Below, in pieces: positions 52,732-61,115 of a stretch of 64,000 nucleotides of DNA. The position numbers were made by a program, and so were the translations under genes. How positions within the stretch are numbered: position 1 is the stretch's first letter; the number at the start of each line of letters is the position of its first letter. Under the pieces are notes generated by a model that was given only the letters and a program-made list of their open reading frames with translations, did no database searches and was not told the origin of the DNA. Source of the DNA: Filimonas lacunae (GTDB taxonomy: Bacteria; Bacteroidota; Bacteroidia; Chitinophagales; Chitinophagaceae); contig NZ_AP017422.1 in NCBI RefSeq assembly GCF_002355595.1, positions 6,576,823 to 6,640,822 on the forward strand, in the 5' to 3' direction.

Positions 52732-53346
52732 ATGCTGAAATACATACCACTATCTATTTTACTATGGACGGCCGGGCAGGCACATGCTCAAAACATGGAC
52801 ATTGACATTTTAAAAAGGATCAATGCAAGCGGCAATTACAGTCCTGTTGTCACTAAAATCAGTTCTTCCGCCTATGCTTTTGGAGTAGGCATTCCTATTG
52901 GCCTCACTATGGCAGGACAATTTTCGGGCGACCTGGAATTACGTAATAAAGGTTTAAGAATTGCAGAAACCGTGGTGATGTCTTCTGTTGTAACGGAATT
53001 ACTGAAAAGGGCAGCCAGGCGAAACAGGCCTTCCTATACTTATCCCGAGCTGGTAAAAGCCTACGCTCCCGGAAATGATGTAAAAAGCTTTCCATCCGGC
53101 CACACTTCCCTGGCGTTTTCTACAGCCACCAGTGTATCACTGGAATTTAAGAAATGGTATATCACCGTTCCTGCCTTTGTGTGGGCGGGTAGCGTAGGAT
53201 ATTCACGCATGTACTTAGGTGCGCACTACCCTTCCGATGTACTTTGCGGCGCCATTGTAGGCACAGGCACTGCGTTTGCCACACATTGGCTGAATAAAAA
53301 ACTATTCCCCGCTAAACAAACCTTGAAGCCCGCACCAGCGTTTTAA
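52732..53346 (+). CDS. PAP2-superfamily phosphatase
   Basis: 204 aa. The N-terminal signal-like segment YIPLSILLWTAGQAHAQ is followed by a PAP2 domain with motifs LKRAARRNRPSYTYPELVK, KSFPSGHTSLAFSTATSVSL and GYSRMYLGAHYPSDVLCGAI, all catalytic residues present. It is shorter than the divergent PAP2 gene on the minus strand, and the two are only distant paralogs. Both face the shared 318-bp intergenic region, which holds the promoters. Likely a periplasmic membrane-associated lipid phosphatase; the substrate is not known. Confidence 0.9.
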   Translation: MLKYIPLSILLWTAGQAHAQNMDIDILKRINASGNYSPVVTKISSSAYAFGVGIPIGLTMAGQFSGDLELRNKGLRIAETVVMSSVVTELLKRAARRNRPSYTYPELVKAYAPGNDVKSFPSGHTSLAFSTATSVSLEFKKWYITVPAFVWAGSVGYSRMYLGAHYPSDVLCGAIVGTGTAFATHWLNKKLFPAKQTLKPAPAF

Positions 53347-53395
53347 GGGTAAAAGCTATCTTTAGTTTTCTATTACAATCATTAAACCTTAAGGC

Positions 53396-54037
53396 ATGTT
53401 ACGTACTGTTTTTTCTCTGTCTGTTTTGCTGGCAACACAATGTTTTGCTTTGAATGCGCAGGCACAGGATTATCCCGATTTCAGAAGCAAACGTGAAGCG
53501 GTAGAAAAAATGCAGGAGAAAGAAATACAGTCCGACCTTTCTACTTTTACTATGGCCGGCGTTGACCTAGGTGTAGGCAAAGATCCCTTACCGAGCATTC
53601 CTGTAGCCAGCTACGATGCGTCACACATCAGCTTTGCGGGCAACAGCATTAACGTTAACATCACTACCGGCAAATTTGATCCCTCTAAACATAAGCTCAA
53701 TTTTGTAGAGAAATACCTGGTAAAAATTGACAACAAGGGTTATTATGGCAATTATGGCAATGTTCCTAAAAACACCATTGCAACAGTAACTGTAACTGTT
53801 GGTAAAGATACCATTGTCATTCCTCCAGCAGCTTATGCCGACATTTACAATCCTGAATTTACCTACTCTCATAGTGGTGTTGTAAGTGCATCTGGTGGCG
53901 TATATCAATCAGCCGACAAAAAGAAGCTGTATATATACCTGTTGAAACGCGAAGCAGGTGGCAGCTACGAAGTAACCTGGGTGATACAGGATAATAAATA
54001 CCTGAGACGCGTAGTGGACTTCGGTTTCCTGCAATAA
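53396..54037 (+). CDS. Hypothetical secreted protein
   Basis: 213 aa. The signal peptide (about 1-23, FSLSVLLATQCFALNAQAQ) is followed by a charged helical stretch (FRSKREAVEKMQEKEIQSDL) and then a beta-rich domain (DASHISFAGNSINVNITTGK, KFDPSKHKLNFVEKYLVKID, TVTVGKDTIVIPPAAYADIY) ending in GSYEVTWVIQDNKYLRRVVD. I do not recognise a family. Small secreted beta proteins of this type are common in Bacteroidota. It lies 49 bp after the PAP2 gene on the same strand and may belong to the same transcript. Confidence 0.7.
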   Translation: MLRTVFSLSVLLATQCFALNAQAQDYPDFRSKREAVEKMQEKEIQSDLSTFTMAGVDLGVGKDPLPSIPVASYDASHISFAGNSINVNITTGKFDPSKHKLNFVEKYLVKIDNKGYYGNYGNVPKNTIATVTVTVGKDTIVIPPAAYADIYNPEFTYSHSGVVSASGGVYQSADKKKLYIYLLKREAGGSYEVTWVIQDNKYLRRVVDFGFLQ

Positions 54038-54118
54038 CGATATCCCCCTTTGACACACTATTGACAAAATGCTGGTTATCAGCATAGTTACTTCTATTGG
54101 CATTATTTATGATAAAGC

Positions 54119-54628
54119 ATGAGCAATCATAAACAACAAGCCATGAAAAGATCGATGAAACCTCTGTATGCGTTAGTTATTATTTGCTTTTTAGCCATTT
54201 CGGCCAGTGCTCAAAAGTACCCGTGGCGCCTGGGTATTGGTGTTGCCGGCGGTATGGGCACTAAAGATCCCAACCCATTTGTACTGGGTGGCGATTTACG
54301 TTTTCAAAAAGGATTAGGCAATAGTGTATCTGCCATTTTTACCACTGGCTACACACACTTCTTCAAAAAAGATGGTGTATCAAGCCTGGGCTTTGTTCCT
54401 GTGAAAGCGGGTTTTAAAGTGTTTCCAACCAAAAACTTCTACTTTAATGCAGAAGCTGGTGCCGGCTTTGGTACTACCAAAGGCTTAGGCACTTCTTTTG
54501 TATGGTCACCTGCTTTAGGTTTTGCTTTTGGCAGTGGCTGGGACATTAGTGTGAAGTATGAAGAATTTACAAAATATGATTATACCAAACAAGTAGCTCT
54601 CAGGTTAGCCTATGGCTTTAAACTGTAA
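54119..54628 (+). CDS. Small outer-membrane beta-barrel protein
   Basis: 169 aa (or 161 from ATG 54143). After a signal peptide (KPLYALVIICFLAISASAQ) come alternating amphipathic strands: PWRLGIGVAGGMGTKDPNPF, VSAIFTTGYTHFFKK, GFVPVKAGFKVFPTKNFYFN, AEAGAGFGTTKGLGTSFVWS and DISVKYEEFTKYDYTK, ending with VALRLAYGFKL, whose terminal aromatic/leucine strand suits Bam-dependent insertion. It resembles small OmpW/PorT-like barrel proteins. Function unknown. A clear terminator follows. Confidence 0.8.
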   Translation: MSNHKQQAMKRSMKPLYALVIICFLAISASAQKYPWRLGIGVAGGMGTKDPNPFVLGGDLRFQKGLGNSVSAIFTTGYTHFFKKDGVSSLGFVPVKAGFKVFPTKNFYFNAEAGAGFGTTKGLGTSFVWSPALGFAFGSGWDISVKYEEFTKYDYTKQVALRLAYGFKL

Positions 54629-54654
54629 GCAACCGTTCGCAAAAAGTTAAAAAG

Positions 54655-54688
54655 AACGTTCCCACGAAAGCGGGAGCGTTTTTTTTAT
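54655..54688 (+). terminator. Terminator of the small barrel gene
   Basis: Stem AACGTTCCC with GGGAGCGTT, one G-T wobble, followed by eight T. Its T-tract overlaps the -7 box of the next gene. Confidence 0.85.
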
Positions 54689-54693
54689 TTTTG
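54686..54693 (+). promoter_or_regulatory. Candidate -7 element for the MATE gene
   Basis: TATTTTTG ends 7 bp before the ATG at 54701. It fits TAnnTTTG and implies a very short 5' leader. It begins inside the upstream terminator's T-tract. Confidence 0.4.
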
Positions 54694-54700
54694 CCACCAT

Positions 54701-56044
54701 ATGGCCATACGAAGTGAAGCATACAAGACGTGGAGATTATCGGGACCAATCATTTTTGGAGAACTTACGCAGATTGCACTGGGACTTATTGACAATGCCA
54801 TGGTGGGCGCTATCAGCTATAACCACCTTGCCGCCTCATCGCTGGTAATTAGTGTGATGAACATTCCTTTTGTGTTAGGCATCGGACTTACCATGTCGGT
54901 ATCACAAACAGTATCTATGGCGCACGGCCGCCGGGATGCGCAAAAGGTTTCTCACTATCTGTTTAACGGTTTCTGGATTTGCACCATTGCTGCTATTGTA
55001 ATAGCAATAGGCTTGCAGCTGGGTAAAAACATACTGTTTCACCTTGGGCAGGATGCAGCTGTGGCTACGCTGGCAGTACCTTACCTTCAAGTAATGGGCT
55101 GGAGTACCGTGCCTATGCTCATGTTTATGGCCGTAAAGCAGTTTACAGATGGCCTGGAACTTACACGTACCGCTATGGTACTTTCGTTACTGGCTTTACC
55201 ATTGAACATTTTTATTAACTGGCTGCTGGTATATGGTAACTGGGGCTTTCCACGTATGGAATTGATAGGAGCCGGCTTTGGCACCTTAATCACCCGTATT
55301 GTAATATTGATTGCATTGGTAGTGATTGTGCTGCTACATCCTTTGTTTAAAAGATATATTGCCGTTCGTAAAAACCAGTGGAAGCTAAACCGTAACACGG
55401 TGAACGAACTACTGCACATAGGCATTCCCAGCAGCCTGCAGGCAGGTATGGAATCCGGCGCGTTTGCCATTTCCGGTATTATTATAGGCACATTAGGAGC
55501 AGTACAACAGGCCGCGCATCATATTGCCTTGAGCTGTGCTGCATTTACATTTATGGTATCCATGGGACTGGCACAAGGTGGCAGCATTCGCATCAGCAAC
55601 GCCTGGGGACGTAGTAACTGGAAAGAGATCACCTTAATAGGTAAGAGTACTTTGTTAAGTGGTGTTTGTTATGGTATTCTTTGCGCGGTGTTTTTTGTTT
55701 GTATGCGCAATCTGTTACCACTGGCTTTTAACACCGACACAACCGTTGTGGCACTCACCAGCACTTTAATGTTGTATGCTGCAGTGTTCCAGATATCAGA
55801 CGCTACACAGGCCATAGGCGTAGGCCTTTGCCGTGGCATTAAAGATGTGCGCACGCCCACTTTATACGTAGCACTGGCTTACTGGGTATTGGGCATCCCC
55901 ATCGGCTGCCTGATGGCTTTTACCTTTAAACTGGGAGCTGCCGGTATGTGGATTGGCTTTGTCAGCGGCCTTACCTTTTCCTCTTTATTATTAAACAAAC
56001 GCTTTTTCAGCATTATCAAACGCAACAGCACAGGCCATTTATAA
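54701..56044 (+). CDS. MATE-family efflux transporter
   Basis: 447 aa with about 12 transmembrane helices. Typical stretches: RLSGPIIFGELTQIALGLID, NAMVGAISYNHLAASSLVIS, MPFVLGIGLTMSVSQTVS-type region at the first repeat, and TTLGAVQQAAHHIALSCAAF-like sequence in the second repeat. It uses a sodium or proton gradient to export drugs or cations across the inner membrane. Overlaps the convergent mnmD stop by a few bases. Substrate cannot be inferred. Confidence 0.92.
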   Translation: MAIRSEAYKTWRLSGPIIFGELTQIALGLIDNAMVGAISYNHLAASSLVISVMNIPFVLGIGLTMSVSQTVSMAHGRRDAQKVSHYLFNGFWICTIAAIVIAIGLQLGKNILFHLGQDAAVATLAVPYLQVMGWSTVPMLMFMAVKQFTDGLELTRTAMVLSLLALPLNIFINWLLVYGNWGFPRMELIGAGFGTLITRIVILIALVVIVLLHPLFKRYIAVRKNQWKLNRNTVNELLHIGIPSSLQAGMESGAFAISGIIIGTLGAVQQAAHHIALSCAAFTFMVSMGLAQGGSIRISNAWGRSNWKEITLIGKSTLLSGVCYGILCAVFFVCMRNLLPLAFNTDTTVVALTSTLMLYAAVFQISDATQAIGVGLCRGIKDVRTPTLYVALAYWVLGIPIGCLMAFTFKLGAAGMWIGFVSGLTFSSLLLNKRFFSIIKRNSTGHL

Positions 56045-56716
56045 TGGCCTTGTTGCCCGTAGCATTTCGCGCTTGCCCCAGGGGCCCTGAATTTTCTCTA
56101 TTGTAAAGCCCGCTTCCTGCATGGCACGCCTTACAATACTTTTACTGCAATAGGTTACCATTTTTCCACCTGGCTGCAGTGTATGATACACCTTTTTAAA
56201 CGTGTCTGCCGTCCACAACTCAGGTTGTGCTGCCGGAGCAAAAGCATCATAAAAAAGCACATGAAAATTTTGCACAGTAGCAGGCAGCTCATGTAAAGAA
56301 ACCTTGGTTTTATGTAATGTAAACAGTGGATGTATAACCACATCTGTATCCCATGCACAACTATGTAAGCTGGTAAACAATGGCGCATAATCCGCTTCTG
56401 TCGCAGACAACTGTTGCACATAATTCAGGTGAGCCGCTTCTGCTTCGGTAAGAGGGTGCAGTTCTAACGTTTGATAATAAATGGGTTGTTGTTGCTGTAT
56501 AGCATACTGCAAAGCCAGCAACGCATTTAACCCGGTGCCAAACCCCATTTCCAGTATCCTTATAGTGCTAACAGGCGGTACAGCCATTAACCCTGCCCGT
56601 ATAAAAACATGCATACTTTCTTGTATTGCTCCATGCCTGCTGTGATAAGTTACCTTTAGTTCAGGTATTTCTATCGTGTACGAACCATCTGCTGTAAGAA
56701 GTAATTCCTTTCCCAT
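56039..56716 (-). CDS. mnmD: tRNA 5-methylaminomethyl-2-thiouridine methyltransferase MnmD
   Basis: 225 aa. The MnmC2-type Rossmann fold shows LKVTYHSRHGAIQESMHVFI, ILEMGFGTGLNALLALQYAI (SAM motif), DVVIHPLFTLHKTK, VLFYDAFAPAAQPELWTADT and LQPGGKMVTYCSKSIVRRAM. MnmD is the stand-alone methyltransferase that finishes mnm5s2U34 in tRNA anticodons, without the oxidase half found in MnmC. It overlaps the convergent MATE stop codon by 6 bp. Length is typical. Confidence 0.9.
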   Translation of the reverse strand: MGKELLLTADGSYTIEIPELKVTYHSRHGAIQESMHVFIRAGLMAVPPVSTIRILEMGFGTGLNALLALQYAIQQQQPIYYQTLELHPLTEAEAAHLNYVQQLSATEADYAPLFTSLHSCAWDTDVVIHPLFTLHKTKVSLHELPATVQNFHVLFYDAFAPAAQPELWTADTFKKVYHTLQPGGKMVTYCSKSIVRRAMQEAGFTIEKIQGPWGKREMLRATRPL

Positions 56717-56748
56717 TCACACAAAGTTAAAAAGATTATATTTAGCAT

Positions 56749-57342
56749 ATGGAGTATCTGTTACACCTGCAAAAAGACAAAAAGCTGTCGCGCATACTGG
56801 TGGAGCCACTGGAGCCATTAAGCACACATAAGAATATTCCTTTACGCCTGATGGCCAGTATTATGAGCCAGCAATTAAACACCAAAGTAGCCCGGGTGAT
56901 ATTTCTCCGTTTTTTGGATTTGTATGGTGGCAAAGAACCTACCGCCCAGCAGGTAACCGACACCCCTTTTGAAGCTTTACGCAGTGTAGGGCTTAGCAAT
57001 GCCAAAGCCCAATATGTACACAATGTAGCCGCCTTTTGTACTGAACATAAGATTACAGATAAGATGCTGGCCAAGATGGATGACGAAAGCATTATTGAAC
57101 TGCTTACCCGGATTAAAGGTGTTGGCCGCTGGACAGTAGAAATGTTGCTGATGTTTACCCTTGGCCGCGAAGATGTTTTTTCGGTAGACGACTTTGGCAT
57201 TCAGCAGGCCATGATTAAAATATATAAGCTGGACACTACAGATAAAAAAGCATTCAAAAAGAAGATGATTGCCTTAGCAGAGAAATGGAGCCCCTATCGC
57301 ACCTATGCCTGTAAACACCTATGGCAATGGAAAGAGGAATAA
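56749..57342 (+). CDS. AlkA-type DNA-3-methyladenine glycosylase (HhH-GPD)
   Basis: 197 aa. The HhH-GPD fold has RLMASIMSQQLNTKVARVIF, SVGLSNAKAQYVHNVAAFC, the hairpin LTRIKGVGRWTVEMLLMF and the catalytic Asp in FSVDDFGIQQAMIKIYKL. The ending EKWSPYRTYACKHLWQWKEE is the usual C-terminal helix of this group. No iron-sulfur Cys cluster, unlike MutY or Nth. It excises alkylated purines. It is divergent from mnmD with 32 bp between starts. Confidence 0.9.
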   Translation: MEYLLHLQKDKKLSRILVEPLEPLSTHKNIPLRLMASIMSQQLNTKVARVIFLRFLDLYGGKEPTAQQVTDTPFEALRSVGLSNAKAQYVHNVAAFCTEHKITDKMLAKMDDESIIELLTRIKGVGRWTVEMLLMFTLGREDVFSVDDFGIQQAMIKIYKLDTTDKKAFKKKMIALAEKWSPYRTYACKHLWQWKEE

Positions 57343-57376
57343 AATAAAAAGTCCCGCAACACTATGGCTACGGGAC
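57341..57376 (-). terminator. Terminator of the 57407-57847 gene
   Basis: GTCCCG and CGGGAC arms (57351-57356, 57371-57376); on the minus strand the hairpin is followed by TTTTTATTTTATT. It also lies just after the glycosylase stop. Confidence 0.75.
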
Positions 57377-57406
57377 CTGTTCTATAGCAGAATAATATCA
57401 GACTTA

Positions 57407-57847
57407 TTACGACCTGGTTACTATCACATCTTCCACACTACGGGAGGTACTGTTTACCTGGATAGATTGCGCGATCTTTTTGTTATCGGCAGTCTTGATG
57501 ATAAATGTAGGAGTTAATGAGTTAGGTCCTTCATTTACGATCTTAATCTTTTTAGAAAAGTTAGCGCCGGAAAAACTACCATGAAACAGCAATTCGCCAT
57601 CCGCATTTTTAATCATAAGCGTAAACTTCTCTCCTTTTGGATTGGCATATTTTATATCAAACCACAAACCATCGGCAGTAGTGCCCAGGTATTGCACTTG
57701 TGAAGGTTTATTATCTGAAGCTATTGCTAAAGAATCGGTAACAGTATTGGCTTTTGTTGTTGCAGGGGTGGCAAAGAACATTGCTATTGCCGCTATCACC
57801 ACTGTTACTATTATTTTAAATCCCCCGTTCATAGATTGTTTCTTCAT
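57407..57847 (-). CDS. Hypothetical secreted protein
   Basis: 146 aa from ATG 57847 (MKKQSMNGGFKIIVTVVIAA); a longer frame to 57895 is less likely. Signal peptide (IIVTVVIAAIAMFFATPATT) then a compact beta domain: PSQVQYLGTTADGLWFDIKY, ANPKGEKFTLMIKNADGELL, FHGSFSGANFSKKIKIVNEG, LTPTFIIKTADNKKIAQSI, VNSTSRSVEDVIVTRS. I do not recognise a family, though similar small beta proteins are widespread in Chitinophagaceae. A symmetrical site lies 226 bp upstream (58073-58086). Confidence 0.75.
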   Translation of the reverse strand: MKKQSMNGGFKIIVTVVIAAIAMFFATPATTKANTVTDSLAIASDNKPSQVQYLGTTADGLWFDIKYANPKGEKFTLMIKNADGELLFHGSFSGANFSKKIKIVNEGPNSLTPTFIIKTADNKKIAQSIQVNSTSRSVEDVIVTRS

Positions 57848-58072
57848 CACGAAAAAATTTGTCGGTTTATAGAATATAACGGCAAACACAATCATCGAAA
57901 ACTATATCGGGGCAAATCAAGCGTTACTGCAATCCGTAACAAGCAATGAGGAATAAGTTAGCAAAGAGATTTCTTTTTACCGGTAATTAGTAATTATACC
58001 AGTTGACTTATTTGATAGGACAAAAGTAAAAAATATTCTCCGACTTATGACACATTACACTAATTTAATAAA

Positions 58073-58086
58073 CAAACGATCGTTCG
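58073..58086. promoter_or_regulatory. Palindromic candidate TetR-type operator
   Basis: CAAACGATCGTTCG contains the perfect palindrome AACGATCGTT. It matches the pattern C-N-AACG-NN-CGTT-N-G that I recall for PaaR/FadR-type TetR repressors of Thermus (recalled, must be verified). It lies between the obg stop and the 57847 gene start, downstream of the paa operon. Confidence 0.4.
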
Positions 58087-58129
58087 CTATTCGTTTTTTA
58101 GTGTAACATGTCACAAATCAGAAACATTG

Positions 58130-59122
58130 TTATTTATTTAATATTTTCCAGAGTTCATCTTTCAGGATAACTAATCCCTGGTTGGTAACAGAAGAAATAA
58201 ATAAATGCGGCACATCTGCAGGAAGTTCTGCTGCTATGGCTTCCTTCAACTCATCATCCAGCATATCGCTTTTACTGATAGCTATGAGGAAGTCTTTTTG
58301 CAGTAATTCCGGGTTGTATTGTTCCAGCTCACTAAGCAGAATGTCAAATTCCTTCTTGTGATCAGCACTATCTGCTGGTATCAGGAATAATAAGGCCGAG
58401 TTACGTTCAATATGACGTAAAAACCTGTGTCCTAACCCTTTGCCTTCTGCTGCGCCTTCAATGATACCCGGCAAATCGGCTATACAAAACGATTTACCAT
58501 CGCGGTATTCTACCATTCCCAACTGAGGAGTAAGTGTGGTAAAAGCGTAATCAGCCACCTTAGGGCGTGCTGCAGTGATAGAAGATAATAAAGTAGATTT
58601 TCCTGCATTAGGGAAACCAACTAGCCCTACATCGGCTAACACCTTCAATTCCAGTGTTTTCCAGCCTTCAACCCCTTCTTCGCCGGGTTGAGCGTGATCA
58701 GGTGCCTGGTTAGTAGGGGTGGCAAAATTGGAGTTACCTAAGCCACCACGGCCGCCGGGCATCCATACAACTTCCTGCCCATCCTCCAGTATTTCAGCTT
58801 CCACCTCACCGGTTTCTTCATCACGCGTGATGGTTCCCAGAGGAACTTCAATGATAATATCTTCACCATCGCGACCGGTACAGTTGTTTTTACTGCCACC
58901 TTCGCCGTTTTCGGCCAGTACGTTTTTATAGTAACGTAGGTGCAACAGCGTCCACAACTGGGCGTTACCACGCAAAATAATGTGCCCGCCACGACCGCCA
59001 TCGCCACCATCCGGGCCACCCAGTGCGGTTAATTTGTTGCGCATAAAGTGCCTGCTACCAGCACCACCATGCCCACTGCGAGCGAAAATTCTAATATAAT
59101 CAATGAAATTCGTCCTCTCCAT
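58130..59122 (-). CDS. obg: Obg-family GTPase
   Basis: 330 aa. The glycine-rich Obg domain ([38 protein letters not shown]) is followed by a GTPase domain with G1 [15 protein letters not shown], switch region [14 protein letters not shown]3 [19 protein letters not shown] and G4 ISKSDML. It lacks the longer C-terminal OCT extension. Essential ribosome-assembly and stress GTPase that binds the 50S subunit. Unusually it lies 18 bp downstream of the paaY gene on the same strand, so it may be read from the paa transcript as well as its own promoter. Confidence 0.95.
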   Translation of the reverse strand: MERTNFIDYIRIFARSGHGGAGSRHFMRNKLTALGGPDGGDGGRGGHIILRGNAQLWTLLHLRYYKNVLAENGEGGSKNNCTGRDGEDIIIEVPLGTITRDEETGEVEAEILEDGQEVVWMPGGRGGLGNSNFATPTNQAPDHAQPGEEGVEGWKTLELKVLADVGLVGFPNAGKSTLLSSITAARPKVADYAFTTLTPQLGMVEYRDGKSFCIADLPGIIEGAAEGKGLGHRFLRHIERNSALLFLIPADSADHKKEFDILLSELEQYNPELLQKDFLIAISKSDMLDDELKEAIAAELPADVPHLFISSVTNQGLVILKDELWKILNK

Positions 59123-59140
59123 CGCGCAAATATCGGTTAA

Positions 59141-59743
59141 TCAGCGGACTTGCTCACTTAACTGGTGCCATGTTTCGTATAAAACCTCCTGCGCAGGCCT
59201 GTTGCTATCAGGTTGACGCAGCGGTTCGCAAGGTTGCCAGTATTGCAACATATCGCCCGGTAACGATTGGTACAGCTGTGTGCCACGGGTTTTCCAGGCT
59301 ATCATTTCGTCGCTCACTTCTTTAATTTTTTTAGCCGGATTGCCAGCTATCAGGCATCTTTCCGGGTATTGCTCCGCAGCTTTTATAAAGCTTAAAGCAC
59401 CCACAATACATTCATCGCCCAGCAGCACTTCATCCATAATAACACTGTTCATGCCTACCAGGCAATTTCTGCCAATGGTAGCTCCGTGAATCACCGCACC
59501 ATGCCCTATATGGGCCGCTTCTTTCAGCAAAACAGTAGTGCCGGGAAACATGTGTATGGTACAGTTCTCCTGCACATTGCAGCCGTCTTCAATAATAATG
59601 GCTCCCCAATCGCCACGCAGTGCGGCTCCGGGACCTATATATACATTTTTGCCGATGGTTACATTACCGGTTACGGCTGCCTGTGGATGTATAAAAGCAG
59701 TTTTATCCACTACGGGTATAAAGCCTTTGAATGAATAGATCAT
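59141..59743 (-). CDS. paaY: PaaY-like left-handed beta-helix protein (gamma-carbonic anhydrase fold)
   Basis: 200 aa. Hexapeptide repeats run through the middle (AVTGNVTIGKNVYIGPGAAL, DWGAIIIEDGCNVQENCTIH, AAHIGHGAVIHGATIGRNCL, VGMNSVIMDEVLLGDECIVG) and His residues suit the metal site of gamma-carbonic anhydrase-like proteins. The C-terminal tail (AWKTRGTQLYQSLPGDMLQY, WQPCEPLRQPDSNRPAQEVL) resembles PaaY, the thioesterase-type accessory protein of the phenylacetate pathway that clears inhibitory CoA adducts. Its place in the paa operon, 16 bp after paaG, supports this. It could be another acyltransferase. Confidence 0.75.
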   Translation of the reverse strand: MIYSFKGFIPVVDKTAFIHPQAAVTGNVTIGKNVYIGPGAALRGDWGAIIIEDGCNVQENCTIHMFPGTTVLLKEAAHIGHGAVIHGATIGRNCLVGMNSVIMDEVLLGDECIVGALSFIKAAEQYPERCLIAGNPAKKIKEVSDEMIAWKTRGTQLYQSLPGDMLQYWQPCEPLRQPDSNRPAQEVLYETWHQLSEQVR

Positions 59744-59759
59744 GCTGTACTTTTTGTTT

Positions 59760-60539
59760 TTAGTGGCCTTGGAATATAGCGGCTCTTTTTTCTAAAAATG
59801 CCTGTACGCCTTCTGCAAAATCGTTGGAAGCTGCCGCTTTTTGTTGCAGTTCGTCTTCTTTTTCCAGTTGTGCTTCTAATGAATTTTCAGCAGAAGCTAT
59901 TAGGGCAAGTTTCGTATAAGCCAGCCCCAGTGTGGCCATTTGTGCCAGCTTGTGAGCCATTTGCAATGTTTCAGCTTCAAAAGATTCGTCTGGTATCACC
60001 TTATAAATCATCCCTAAACGTTCTGCTTCCGTGGCTGATACTTTATCACCCAGCATCATTAATGCACTGGCTTTCTGATGCCCAATTAAACGTGGTAAAA
60101 AATAGGTGCCACCGCTATCAGGGATCAGACCAATTTTAGAAAAGGCCTGTATAAAAGACGCCGAAGCAGTTGCTACCACTATATCACAAGCTAATGCAAT
60201 ATTGGCCCCCGCCCCTGCTGCCACTCCATTTACCGCCGCAATAACCGGCTTAGGCAGGTTGCGAATGCGGGTAATGATGGGATTGTAATGTTCGCTCAAT
60301 ATTCGAGCCATCCCCGGCCCATCAGGTTCTGTTACTTCCACCAGGTCCTGCCCTGCCGAAAAACCTTTTCCCGCTCCGGTGATGTACACACAGCGGATGG
60401 CTTTATCAGCACAGTCATCCAGGTAGGTTTGTAACAGTAAGGCCATTTCGCGGTTGAAGGCATTGAGCTTATCCGGCCGGTTTAGTGTGATGATAGCCAC
60501 GCTATTAGTCACGTGGAAAAGAATAGGTTTTGCAGTCAA
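59760..60539 (-). CDS. paaG: Enoyl-CoA hydratase/isomerase, 1,2-epoxyphenylacetyl-CoA isomerase PaaG
   Basis: 259 aa. The crotonase fold begins VAIITLNRPDKLNAFNREMA, with oxyanion hole FSAGQDLVEV and PVIAAVNGVAAGAGANIALA, and the catalytic acidic residue in LIPDSGGTYFLPRLIG. It aligns closely with E. coli PaaG (CAGQDL, LIPDCGGTWLLPR) from memory. It isomerises ring-1,2-epoxyphenylacetyl-CoA to the oxepin. It lies between paaD (45 bp) and paaY (16 bp) on the minus strand. It is one member of a broad family, so PaaF-like hydratase is an alternative. Confidence 0.85.
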   Translation of the reverse strand: MTAKPILFHVTNSVAIITLNRPDKLNAFNREMALLLQTYLDDCADKAIRCVYITGAGKGFSAGQDLVEVTEPDGPGMARILSEHYNPIITRIRNLPKPVIAAVNGVAAGAGANIALACDIVVATASASFIQAFSKIGLIPDSGGTYFLPRLIGHQKASALMMLGDKVSATEAERLGMIYKVIPDESFEAETLQMAHKLAQMATLGLAYTKLALIASAENSLEAQLEKEDELQQKAAASNDFAEGVQAFLEKRAAIFQGH

Positions 60540-60584
60540 AATACACTCGTTATAAAGGTGATAGATATTCGTGAGATTTCCTTT

Positions 60585-61115
60585 TTAATGACACTTGAAA
60601 TAGTCAAATGGTTCATGGCAGTCCAAACATTGATATAATGCTTTGCAGGCGGTTGAGCCAAACTGGCTGACCAGCTGAGTGTTAGTACTTTGGCACCTGG
60701 GGCAACAAACTGGCGTATCTTCTTCTTCAAAAAAAGAGGGTGTATGGAATTTATTTTTGCGGTACTGTGGTGGCGCTATACCATAAGCCTGTAGCTTTTT
60801 TCTCCCCGCTTCTGTCATCCAGTCGGTAGTCCATGCAGGTGATAATTCGGTATGAATTTCTACTTCCTGAAAACCATTTTGCCACAATGCCATACGTATC
60901 TGCATGCTGATGACATCCATAGCCGGGCAACCGCTGTAAGTAGGGGTAATAGTAATAAACACACGCCCCTCCACCACTGCCAGCTTACGGATAATACCCA
61001 GATCCAGCACGGTTAAAACAGGTACTTCCGGATCGTAAACGGACTCCAGTAGCTTCCATACCTTTTGTTCTTCTATGGTGCTGATGGTTGTCATGCCTGT
61101 TACGTTGTTTACCAT
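60585..61115 (-). CDS. paaD: Phenylacetyl-CoA epoxidase subunit PaaD
   Basis: 176 aa from ATG 61115 (or 61094). The MIP18/DUF59 domain (KLLESVYDPEVPVLTVLDLG, VFITITPTYSGCPAMDVISM) is followed by a C-terminal zinc-ribbon-like tail (CCPRCQSTNTQLVSQFGSTA, LYQCLDCHEPF) with CxxC pairs, typical of PaaD. It is believed to help assemble the iron centre of the epoxidase. It overlaps the paaC stop by 7 bp, so translation is coupled. Confidence 0.95.
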   Translation of the reverse strand: MVNNVTGMTTISTIEEQKVWKLLESVYDPEVPVLTVLDLGIIRKLAVVEGRVFITITPTYSGCPAMDVISMQIRMALWQNGFQEVEIHTELSPAWTTDWMTEAGRKKLQAYGIAPPQYRKNKFHTPSFFEEEDTPVCCPRCQSTNTQLVSQFGSTACKALYQCLDCHEPFDYFKCH

